Source: Molanna angustata
Taxonomy: Eukaryota > Arthropoda > Insecta > Trichoptera > Molannidae
NCBI GenBank assembly: GCA_963576475.1
Contig: OY754974.1
Span: 10,622,904-10,686,903, forward strand
Length of the DNA: 64,000 nt
Direction of reading: 5' to 3'
Shown here: positions 55,785 through 64,000 of the stretch, piece after piece
How the letters are laid out: each line of letters begins with the position of its first letter
Numbering within the stretch: the first letter of the stretch is position 1
Program-made: the position numbers and the translations under genes
The notes under the pieces: generated by a model
What the model saw: the letters and a program-made list of their open reading frames with translations, nothing else
The model's database searches: none
Told to the model about the DNA's origin: nothing

Positions 55785-55925
55785 ACAACTCAAAGCAACA
55801 GCAATTTCTCTAAAGGACTTAAAACAGCCTTGTTTCGTAAAGCGAAAGATAAATAAATTACTAGCACCCTTAGAATTATCTTGAATCATTAAAGGGCGCT
55901 ATATAAAATCCCCTATTATTACGTT
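55785..55925 (+). mobile_element. CR1-like LINE 3' terminus
   Basis: The sequence acttaaaacagccttgtttc gtaaagcgaa ... atcttgaatcattaaagggc gctatataaaat lines up with 61660-61755 (aaacagctttgtttcgtaga ... attctgaatcattaaatgac gctatac). It is the end of the CR1-like family. Confidence 0.75.
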
Positions 55926-56167
55926 TAGAAAATAGAACCGCTTAATTTTTACATTGTAAAGGTAGATTCTTAGCAAAGATTCGTAATTGGGAATGGATTC
56001 GATAGTCATGCGAATAAAGGTCGCTGGGTTTAAAAACTGAATTATCTGAAGAAATTTCTATTAGAAACAGTATTTAAATTGGCACTAGACACAGGAAGAA
56101 GAAGTATTCGTACATTAAGACCCTCGTATACCCTGGGTATACGGATGTACGCAAAAATTCACCCTAA

Positions 56168-56253
56168 ATTACCTTCTTATGTATGAAACACGAAAAATAT
56201 TGTATATCACCTAAAATGTGATATACAACATTTTTACGTGAAAAAAGGTAACG
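56168..56253. repeat. Short palindromic hairpin
   Basis: ttacctt ... gaaaaatattgtatatcac / gtgatatacaacatttttac ... aaggtaa. Arms about 35-38 bp with few mismatches. Possibly a very small MITE. Confidence 0.7.
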
Positions 56254-56479
56254 TTAAGAGATTTTTTAAATAGCAAGAAAAGTAATTGAACTATTAAAGC
56301 AACAAAAAACTCTGCTTGTAGATTTTCATATTATCTTTCGATTGAAGTAAAAATCTACTTTATAGGTCTTGTAGTTTTTTAGTCACTTACCTACTATAAA
56401 AAAATAAAAAAAGGGTTTTACAAAAACTTATTTTACAAGAAAATATTAAACAAATTCCAATTTCAAAAAAACTCATGCT

Positions 56480-56764
56480 ATAGAATAAAGATGTAAATAC
56501 AAACTATTCCTTATTAATTTCAAATAAAGATGTAAATACAAACTGTTCCTTATTAATTTCAAATAAAGATGTAAATACAAACTGTTCCTTATTAATTTCA
56601 AATAAAGATGTAAATACAAACTGTTCCTTATTAATTTCAAATAAAGATGTAAATACAAACTGTTCCTTATTAATTTCAAATAAAGATGTAAATACAAACT
56701 GTTCCTTATTAATTTCAAATAAAGATGTAAATACAAACTGTTCCTTATTAATTTCAAATACGTA
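56480..56764. repeat. 39-bp minisatellite, about seven copies
   Basis: The unit aataaagatgtaaatacaaa then ctgttccttattaatttca is nearly invariant (one unit has 'ctattcc'). Since 39 is divisible by three it yields an open frame of 13-residue repeats on the minus strand, which I do not take as a gene. It lies just upstream of the takeout start, on the 5' side. Confidence 0.95.
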
Positions 56765-56934
56765 TCTTTTGAGGGTACGTGGGAAATCATTTTTAAAATA
56801 TACTTAACATATAAATTATGTCAATATCTAGATAAGGGTTGACATAATTGCTGGACCTCCAACCGGGACACTCCCTTTCATAATTGTTCTTTCGACAAAA
56901 TAACAACAGCTAGTATTATCAATATCCATAAAAT

Positions 56935-57310
56935 AAACACATACCATCACGCCATGTCCTTCACGAGGAAGGCAGAGAGAACTGAAAGCTACATTTTTTT
57001 TAATCGTAAATCGTGAGTCAGAAAAATACAACTTTGAAAAATCAATAATTTCATTCATCTTTACCATCACGGCATATCGCACAATGTGTGATAACCAAGC
57101 ACCGGTGTGTAGGTGTGCATTGTCTTATCAAAGGAATCACGACACATGCGCGTGTATTCATAAACCAGTCACGTCTCACCAAAAAAAGCACCGCATTTAG
57201 AATGGGATATTTTGCCTGATGTATTTTCAATAACTCGGCTCTTACGGGACACCTGAAAACGATATTAATAGCAAAAAGTGGAAGCACTATTCTGAGACGG
57301 TGCTTCAATA
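56935..57310 (-). repeat. LINE 3' end remnant plus dispersed repeat family W, copy 4
   Basis: 56936-56985 on the minus strand (ctctctgccttcctcgtgaa, ggacatggcgtgatggtatg) is the 3' terminus also found at 61040-61085 and 63240-63290. 57060-57310 carries family W (ttttcaggtgtcccgtaag, acaccggtgcttggttatca, cattgtgcgatatgccgtga). Confidence 0.6.
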
Positions 57311-58149
57311 ATTTGGAAAGGTTTTATTTATTTTCATTTACAAAGTTCGGTAAACATTATTATTCTTAAGAATTCCTAGTGACTGATTCAGTGATAAATA
57401 CAAACTTTTTGAAGGTCTTGTTATTCTTGACATTAGATTGAAGGAATTTCTTCAAGAGCTACTCGACATCTTGATTGGATGGATGGATGGTGCGGATATG
57501 TTCTTACACTTGACATTGAAATTTTTTTGAACTATGAATAGAATTCGTATATTATTAAAAAAAATGTTCTCCGTACTCACGCGTAAGTTGTAGTAATCAA
57601 TATTTTTTCTCTACTATTGAGGAAGTGGTGTTTAGTACTTACAAGCATCTTCTTTTATATCACACACTTATATTAAACTTCACCTGTCTATACGTATTGG
57701 AATTTTACAATTTATATTTTTCTGAGCAGATTGCACACCCTCCCCATCGCTACGTAGTTCGCATCTTCGGAATAGTATAATGGACCCAAATACTTATTGC
57801 TGGTGTTTCCTACGCCTACGTAGCCATATTGAAAAAATAAGTTAAATTAATTTCCCGAGTTCTGAAACTTTCAGAATTTGTGTATTACCGATGACATTGC
57901 ATGTTAAATTGTTTCCAACTTGATTCGTTAAATATTTAAATGAAATTGAACATTTTTTTATTTCATACGTGCAAACTTAGTGTAATTATTTAAGTATATT
58001 ATGTATTTAAAACATCACAATCTGTATTTAAAAAAACACGATCTATTTCCGAAAAAAACAATCAACGTACAGACAACAACTGAAACTGTACTGATGAGAA
58101 TGGTGTCCGATCTTATCGCAGGAATTTAATCTGCGGGAATATTGCTTTA

Positions 58150-58765
58150 GTGTCAATTATTGACATAGTGCCGCTTTTGATACTGTTGACCATGAAATTC
58201 TTCGGATCTTGGAACGTGAATACGTAATTTGTGGAAATTTTTCTAAAATGGATATAATCATATAATTTAAGAAGACGCCAGTCTGCGAGCCAGTCGCTTA
58301 GGTGCTGAATACATAAAACAAAAGTTTTTTTAAAAATCGTGTGTTTCTATTGTTTATATATTATGTTCTAAGACTATAATATCTGTTTATATATTATGTT
58401 CTAAGACTATAATATCTGTTTTGCTTGTTTTGATACTATATTGTTATTATTATTTTTTTTTCATGTTCTTTGATGTCTTCTATTGTGGTAGTGTGTTTTC
58501 ATTTTTTTTTTACTATGTGTTTTATTGTTATTAATAGATACGTGTCTTTTTTGTGTGTTCATTTAGTCATCCGATGTTGATTTGTTTATTTTTATTGTTT
58601 GTTTTTATTTTCGTTTGTACTAGATGTAAGAAATTGTATTTTTTTTACATCTAAATAAAATATATACAATACAATACAAACAACAATACGTTTTTACCTG
58701 AAATTGTAAAATTTGGAGTGCCTCAGGGATCAATACTCGGACCAATTTCATTTATTCAATGCATT
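58150..58765 (+). pseudogene. CR1-like LINE RT fragments split by an insertion
   Basis: 58165-58235 reads SAAFDTVDHEILRILEREY (RT motif A), and 58270-58285 corresponds to 'GRCQSV' of the 4846 copy. After about 380 bp of unrelated T-rich sequence the family resumes at 58683 with [20 protein letters not shown] and stops. The intervening part ends in ctaaataaaatatatacaat, like a retroelement poly(A) end. Confidence 0.75.
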
Positions 58766-59259
58766 TCATGGCTGCTGTTGAATGTGACCAAAGAACTGAA
58801 GTACATTCTTCAAACAGTTGGAAGAGAATCTGTCATATACTTTTAACTCTCAGAGGATTTATATGTTCGTTCGCCTCGCGGTTTAGGCATATGTCTCCAA
58901 CACCACATTTCAAAGGATCTATACAGAATTATGGAGAAGATCAGAATCTCTTTACCAATAAATAAAATAAAAAATATAATTTAGTATAATGTTATACTGA
59001 CAGGTTTATGACTTAGTAAATAGAATTATGTGCAAAAATATTAAAAATTATTTACATATTTTTAGGTTTCGTAAAAAAAATTATAATGTTCTATAAAAAA
59101 CTACAATTTTGTGCAAAATTGGTCAATTATTAATAGAATCCTGTATTTTATAATAATGTGAATGAACCAGTGGCAGACAATATTAAGAATATTAATAACA
59201 TAAACTAAAATATAATTCCATTAACACTTCAAATTCAATTTTATTTTGCTTTGTTTTAG

Positions 59260-59416
59260 GAAAAGCCGTCAATTCAGATATGAAGAACGAGATAATGATG
59301 GATTTGTAAAAGGACATTATGGATTTTATGATAAACATGGAAAGTTACAAGTGGTCAACTATGATGCACACCCTCATCATGGATTCCATGCCGAAACAAC
59401 TTTCGGAGAAGCTTGA
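59260..59416 (+). CDS. RR-type cuticle protein, terminal exon
   Basis: A 3' acceptor ttgttttag precedes 59260. One base completes a codon and 51 residues follow, then TGA (59414-59416). The sequence has QFRYEERDNDGFVKGHYGFY, DKHGKLQVVNYDAHPHHGFH and AETTFGEA. This fits the Rebers-Riddiford (chitin_bind_4) pattern with aromatic residues alternating in 'G-Y-FYD--GK---V-Y-A----GF-A', which binds chitin in insect cuticle. Upstream exons, including the signal peptide, were not found. A possible mini-exon ATGTTCTCCGTACTCACGC before gtaagt at 57564 has the wrong phase to join directly. Upstream DNA is crowded with LINE fragments, so the gene may be interrupted or this may be an orphan exon. A LINE begins about 50-80 bp after the stop. 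Confidence 0.75.
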
Positions 59417-59494
59417 AAATAATACTCGTCAATTTTTAAGACTTACATTGTAACGATACATGGATTTACATCCAAAACAAAATTCATATGTGAT

Positions 59495-60345
59495 ATGACT
59501 TATAAGAAAACCGATATTTATTGTATATTCAAAAATAATGTTGAAAATTTTGGATTACACATGCCTAAAGTTTTCCTTCCATTCCGTTGTAAAATAATTC
59601 TTGCTCAATCACTTCTTCTTCCATTGCTTGATTATGCCGATGTATGCTACTTGGATGCAAATGAAGTGCATCTCAATAAACTTGAACGTCTTCAGAATAT
59701 ATGTATCAGATTCATCTTTGGGTTGAAAAAATTTGATCGCATATCACCTTACCGCAATCTTCTTTGTTGGCCCAGGATACGCCAGCGGCGCAATATACAC
59801 ATTTTGTCACTATTGTACAATATTCTCTCGAACCCAAACCTGCCACAGTACCTCAAAAGCAAATTCACTTATTTATCCAGTCATGGACTTCCACTCCGAT
59901 CTGCTGAATGTACAACACTTTCCATACCTATCCATAATACAGAATTTCTCAGCTCTTCGTTCGAAGTACAATCAGCAAGATTATGGAATAGCCTTAGTCC
60001 GGATATTGCGTCGTCTAACTCACTTAGTATTTTCAAGAAAAAACTAAAGAAGGAATATTTATCCTTGAACACCTGATCCCGATTTCCTCTCCTGTCCTTA
60101 CCATATCCTTTTTCTTGCTATGAATTATAATTTTTTTTTTGTTTTAATAGTATTTAAGTGTTATACGTATTTTCTTTGATTTCTTTTACTCTTTTTTATT
60201 TGCTGTTGTACATACACAATGTTGTCATACTTTGTAATCTGGTTGGTTGGAAGAAATTGCCTAATGGCAATAAGCCCGCCAGTGTACAATTATATTTGTT
60301 TATATTATGTACAAAAAGATGTATAAATAAATAAATAAAGTTTTG
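59495..60345 (+). pseudogene. LINE C-terminal region and 3' UTR, open frame of 193 codons
   Basis: The frame (59495-60076) reads LAQSLLLPLLDYADVCYLDA, NKLERLQNICIRFIFGLKKF, WPRIRQRRNIHILSLLYNIL, LRSAECTTLSIPIHNTEFLS and QSARLWNSLSPDI. This is the region downstream of the RT thumb in jockey/CR1-like LINEs ('L--LDY-D', 'L--LQN--IRFI-GL', 'R-A-LWN-L'). The catalytic domain is missing. The 3' UTR has ttggttggaagaaattgcct, caataagcccgccagtgt and an (AAATA)n tail near 60340. Other copies: 15455-15890 and 42893-42985. Confidence 0.8.
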
Positions 60346-60780
60346 CATAGTAATTATATTTTAGATTTTGTCACAAAAAGGCAACAAAATACGACTCATT
60401 AGAATTATTTATGCCTATATTAGTGCTTTCCATAAAATAATAATTGAAAGTAATTGAATAACATATATTAAGTACCTACCTACTATTAAACAGATAAATT
60501 GTTTTATATAATATAGTGAATTATGTGATTAAAAATATTAATTTTAATGCAGTGTGTATTTAAATAAATAAATTGCATTCATGCACATTTCAGTTGCATT
60601 GATTCCAAAAAAATAAATTGCAAAATTTATAGGTACTACCAAAAATTTATGTTCGACAAATAATAAGTTGTAAAATAAACACAATTGGATATTTTAAAGA
60701 TAAAATATTTTAAAACATTGTATTTTTAACTAACTCTTAATTTTGCACAACTATTTTTAGTTTTCTCAAGACAGTTCATT
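60346..60780. other. Unassigned AT-rich DNA
   Basis: No supported feature. Confidence 0.3.
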
Positions 60781-60786
60781 TTAAAG

Positions 60787-61090
60787 GCTAGCGTCCATAT
60801 AGGCGCAGCAGACAGATCGGACACAGCGCATCAGATGGATTTTAGCATTCTTTGTATACAGTGAGGACAGGAATGGAATGAAAGGTCGGAGACGCCCAAG
60901 AAAGGAATATAGCACGACCATGTGAACAATATTCTGAAAGATGGAAATGTTAGTGTGAACAATAGAAGAACATGTATGAGACGATGCATGAATGTGGATG
61001 AGGCGAGGGATGCGTGCCAGGATAAAAAAATGTGGCATTCGGTTCTCTCTATCTACCCCGCGAGGGACATGGCATGATGGTATGTATGTG
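60787..61090 (+). pseudogene. LINE RT C-terminal tail, decayed (family V)
   Basis: Joined by eye across frames, the plus strand corresponds to 'GRRRPRKEY', NNRRTCMRRCMNVDEARDAC and MWHSVLSIYPARDMA. The same phrases appear on the minus strand at 62790-63240 (RRACMRRCMDVNEARNVCQ). Confidence 0.6.
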
Positions 61091-61253
61091 TGTATTGTAT
61101 AGGAATTCATACAAGTGTGTCCACTGATCGATCGGCATTGTATCGAGCGCATGCATTATTGCTAGGAGACAAAAATCTGATCCGTCCGTTATGCCTGTAT
61201 AGACGGTAGTCTGAATGAAACAACCTTTTTGTGATTAAAAAAAATGTTAGTTG

Positions 61254-61765
61254 ATGTTTTTTCCAACTAAGACAACTGAAAATAATTCGTCGAAGCTTGT
61301 CCAAGAATGAGACAAAAACACTTATAAATGCATTTGTCGTGTCTCGGCTCGATTACTGTAATGGCATTTATGATGGATTGGCTAAGTATCAGCTCGATAG
61401 TTTACAGATGGTATTTAATGCAGCAGCAACGCTTATTTATGGTGTGGAAAAACGATGTTACATAAATCCACTACTTAACAAATTGAACTGGTAGAAGAGT
61501 CCAGAACGAGATGACTACAAAATCTGTTTGACGGTGTTTAATGCTTTGAGCCAACAAAGCGGCTTACTATTATCGATGCTTTGGTGTGATTGGTCCTATA
61601 AAGTGGAATAAATTGCGTCTAGATGTCCGCAGTGCAAAAATTAAGAGCACTTTCTATAAAGGACTGGAAACAGCTTTGTTTCGTAGAGCAACATAATACA
61701 ATTATATCAGCGCCCTTGTAATGATTCTGAATCATTAAATGACGCTATACAAATTATTTATATTA
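61254..61765 (+). pseudogene. CR1-like LINE, C-terminal end and 3' terminus
   Basis: The frame reads FFQLRQLKIIRRSLSKNETK, TLINAFVVSRLDYCNGIYDG and LQMVFNAAATLIYGVEKR, then a TAG at 61494. 'S--DYCN-L--GL-------LQ-VQN-AARL' is a hallmark of CR1-like RT C termini. The following sequence is decayed coding, ending in the family 3' terminus (attctgaatcattaaatgac, gctatac). Its first residues overlap the end of the fragment at 4846-5340, so it is the best guide to what is hidden by the gap there. Confidence 0.82.
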
Positions 61766-62157
61766 TTATTTGATTTCATTTATCTTTATTTCTTATATAA
61801 AACAACTACGTTTGACTTAATGTGTTTGACATTGACAGTGTGAACGTAAACAATCTAAGGACTGATGTGACATATTGTTCTTCATTTCAATGTGAGAATA
61901 CTTTGATAAGTGTGTTCTCATTTTTTTTTAATTTACTTATTTGATATATTTTTATTTTTATTTCACACTACCTATAGATAAATCATATGAAAAATATTTT
62001 GAAAAATTGCCTTACATTTGTGTACTACAAAAAATAAGATTTTCTCTAGTAAAACTAAAAATTCTTATACCTAAACGTAATATTTGGTTGCTTTATATTT
62101 CATAATAATAAATTAATTATAATTTTTTATGAATAATAGTTTTTTTTTTTTTTTAAA
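61766..62157. other. Unassigned AT-rich DNA
   Basis: No supported feature. Confidence 0.3.
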
Positions 62158-62322
62158 AAATGAATATGTCCTTGTTAAACAAGTACATATACATCTTCCT
62201 ACGTTCCCTAAACTAAGCATAAATGCTTGTCCTATAGGTGAACGAGATCGGTCGAGGCAGGATTCGAACTCGCGACCACTGGATTACTAACCCAGCGCGC
62301 TAACCGCTCTGCCATCCATCCA
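62158..62322 (-). mobile_element. tRNA-derived SINE, full-length head
   Basis: The minus strand starts at about 62322 with ggatggcagagcggttagcg (A box) and continues with an anticodon stem-loop ctggg-ttagtaa-tccag (loop anticodon AGT, as in tRNA-Thr), then gtcgcgagttcgaatcctgc (B box and T-arm). The body follows (cacctataggacaagcattt, gtaggaagatgtatatgtac) and a T-rich stretch on the plus strand as A-tail. The best copy of the family. Confidence 0.9.
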
Positions 62323-62789
62323 TCAGTTTTAATTATATATTTTGTAAAGTTAAAATTAGTCACATATTAAAATGATTCATTTTCTGTTATAAATCCAGAA
62401 AAAAATTAAAAACTTCTTCGATGGAGCTACAGCCCAAATCGAAATTTGAACTACCTCAGCGAGTGCCTCCAACGTCTTCTTTCACCAATTGCCTTCCTCC
62501 ATTAGAAGACTTGAATAATGTGTTATGCTTAAATATGGTTACGAGCTCGTGAAAATGTTTGTGATAAGTATCAAATAGTGAACACGATTTTTACTAGGAA
62601 TAGTACAGAAAAACCTAATTCAAATGTTAATTGTTTTGATATCTAGTGCGTACATTTCAAGTATAAGGTACGTGAGTTTTGTGAAACGATATAATATCAA
62701 AAATTTAAAGGGAAATAAATGACAGTGCATAATTTATTGTCAAATCATGATTTCTTGTAAACATAATTCAATAATCATTATTACACACG
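62323..62789. other. Unassigned
   Basis: 62410-62520 is less AT-rich (ctacagcccaaatcg, cttcctccattagaagac) and might be an old repeat, but I cannot identify it. Confidence 0.3.
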
Positions 62790-63240
62790 TTTGGTAGACA
62801 TACCGATATTGTATAGGTAGGTATTATTTTTACTACATACATCATTATCCTCTCTCTCTCTTGACATACATTCCTTGCTTCATTCACGTCCATACATCGT
62901 CTCATACACGCTCTTCTATTATTCTTACTTCTAACATCACCATCTTTCAAAATCCCATTCCCCGATCGTGCCAACTTTTTCGTGGCCGACCTCTACTTTT
63001 CGTTCCTCTTTTATCAGCCTTGTATACCTACTTTTTTTGTCAGACGCTCATCACTCATTCTTTCTATGTGGCCGAACAACCTTAGGCCATTTATTTTCAT
63101 CTTACTTACGATATTTCTTTCAATCATATATTCTCCACTAATATCCTCATTTATTATTCTATCATACATCGTTTTACCACACATTCGTCTTAGTGACCTC
63201 ATTTCAACCGCGTTAATTCTACTTTCATGCGTCTGGCGTT
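62790..63240 (-). pseudogene. LINE RT C-terminal fragment (family V)
   Basis: The minus strand reads MRSLRRMCGKTMYDRIINED, MKINGLRLFGHIERMSDERL, TKKVGIQG, stop, then in other frames 'RGRPRK' and RRACMRRCMDVNEARNVCQ. 'RLRWFGHIERM---RLTKRV' is a standard C-terminal RT motif. It has frameshifts and is truncated. Confidence 0.75.
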
Positions 63241-63292
63241 CGCTTCTCTCTGCCTACCCCAAATAGGAAAATGGCGTGATGGTATGGTATGG
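63236..63292 (+). mobile_element. LINE family V 3' terminus in opposite orientation
   Basis: cgcttctctctgcctacccc then aaaatggcgtgatggtatgg is the family V 3' end (as at 61040-61085), but on the plus strand and directly abutting the minus-strand copy at 62790-63240. Confidence 0.55.
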
Positions 63293-63404
63293 TACATCAT
63301 TATTATGATAAATCAAAATCTGCTTAAATATTTCTTAGAATTTTACACGCTATCTGTTTCTATTTTAACCAAGAAACTATATACTTTACCATTCCATCCG
63401 TCAA

Positions 63405-63600
63405 ATATATGGCAACACTGGACTATAGGGTGTCTGACAATAGATCCAAAGAAAGTCTCAAAAGATGATGGAAGGGTTTGGTTGCGGAGGACATGCGGGA
63501 ATTTAATGTCTATGAGGATGATGCTCAGGATAGGACGAAGTGCAAGAGCGCTGTAAGGGGACCTGACTCCACCACCATGTGTGATACAAGTTAAGGGGGA
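63405..63600 (+). pseudogene. LINE RT C-terminal tail fragment
   Basis: The plus strand reads WKGLVAEDMREFNVYEDDAQ, DRTKCKSAVRGPDSTTM. The pattern 'W--LV--DMR-F-V--DDA-DR-KW' is the C-terminal end of some LINE RTs. Confidence 0.65.
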
Positions 63601-63639
63601 TAGAGAGAGAATGGTCGGTGAACCTCATTATTGAACTAT

Positions 63640-63885
63640 GTGAGATGTTAATTTATCAGATATATTCTCTAATGAAACCTACAACAAAAAATAGCCAAAT
63701 TATACAGCATCTAGTAGAGGAGTGCACGATACGGAGGTATGATGGAGAATGGGTGGACATCCATAGGGCGACTCCAGATGCTGTGAAGTGGCTGGCCGAA
63801 CGGGAGCCAAGAGTGGAGAAGAAAAATCGACGACGCAGCCAAAGGATCAGGAAAAGCCGTAGCTACACAAAAAGTAAGTAAGTAC
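63640..63885 (+). pseudogene. LINE RT C-terminal tail fragment (different family)
   Basis: The frame reads IIQHLVEECTIRRYDGEWVD, IHRATPDAVKWLAEREPR, then a basic tail. The order 'D-IQH-VE-C--R-Y-G----H-ATP-AV-WL' is found at the C terminus of some LINE RTs, where a Cys/His pair precedes the end. Confidence 0.65.
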
Positions 63886-64000
63886 CTTCAACAAACGGAT
63901 TCATTAACATTAATTTTTAATTACGTTACAGGTAAAAAGAAAAAAAATATTGTGAACTTCATATTAATTTAATCGTGATGTTTTTGTGCGTGTTGCGTAT

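Noticed and set aside
56480..56764. CRISPR-like direct repeats
   Set aside because: The units are contiguous with no unique spacers, and the DNA is animal nuclear sequence.
56473..56790. ORF of 105 codons with 13-residue repeats
   Set aside because: Artefact of a 39-bp unit; same reasoning as for the 60-bp satellite.
57564..57583. First mini-exon of the cuticle gene (ATG then donor gtaagt)
   Set aside because: The splice phase does not fit the 59260 exon directly and no linking exon was found; could be chance.
62158..62322. Functional tRNA-Thr gene
   Set aside because: The tRNA-like head is followed by a repeated body and A/T tail present in other copies; it is a SINE.

Overview
The window is AT-rich, intron-rich, repeat-crowded nuclear DNA from an insect. 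Evidence: a takeout/juvenile-hormone-binding-protein (JHBP) family gene with spliced exons, a Rebers-Riddiford cuticle-protein exon, many truncated LINE reverse-transcriptase (RT) copies (RTE, R1, jockey and CR1-like) several of which end in (GAA)n, tRNA-derived SINEs, and a hAT transposase relic. No bacterial or organellar organisation is present. The order of insect cannot be fixed from the sequence alone. A 200-base run of N at 5341-5540 is an assembly gap.

The one complete host gene I can reconstruct lies on the minus strand and covers most of the window. Five coding exons (55226-55151, 24154-23914, 19061-18931, 13271-13119, 8884-8733) have matching splice phases and sum to 753 nt, giving a 250-residue secreted takeout/JHBP-like protein. 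Its first intron is about 31 kb and holds most of the mobile DNA seen here. A second host locus is represented by one plus-strand terminal exon of an RR-type cuticle protein (59260-59416). Its upstream exons were not found.

Layout: 1-2095, minus-strand LINE (ORF1 with zinc knuckles, start of ORF2 endonuclease running off the edge). 3069-7600, HINE-like element copies, a (TA)n array of about 735 bp, CR1-like and other RT fragments, gap. 8733-24154, takeout exons 5 to 2 with intronic LINE/SINE debris and a 1.5-kb satellite of 60-bp units. 24371-25348, three adjacent inverted-repeat elements. 26705-29290, a dimeric satellite followed by a degraded hAT (ZBED/GTF2IRD2-like) transposase with one TIR. 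29680-31665, composite tandem arrays, the last built from a LINE 3' tail. 32957-48695, RTE and other LINE fragments, HINE-like copies (one with a SINE inside) and MITEs. 49895-52105, one LINE inserted in another with a continuous frame across the junction. 52522-53692, more HINE-like copies. 55151-55400, takeout first exon and upstream region. 55785-63885, CR1-like and other LINE ends, a 39-bp minisatellite and the cuticle exon.

Functionally, the host content is one secreted lipophilic-ligand carrier and one structural cuticle protein. Everything else is selfish or tandem DNA, mostly dead copies. The most unusual structures are a dispersed family with terminal inverted repeats and an internal microsatellite (eight copies), a tandem array made from a LINE 3' end, an 88-bp-arm palindrome, and the nested LINE pair. 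I saw no convincing new gene system.
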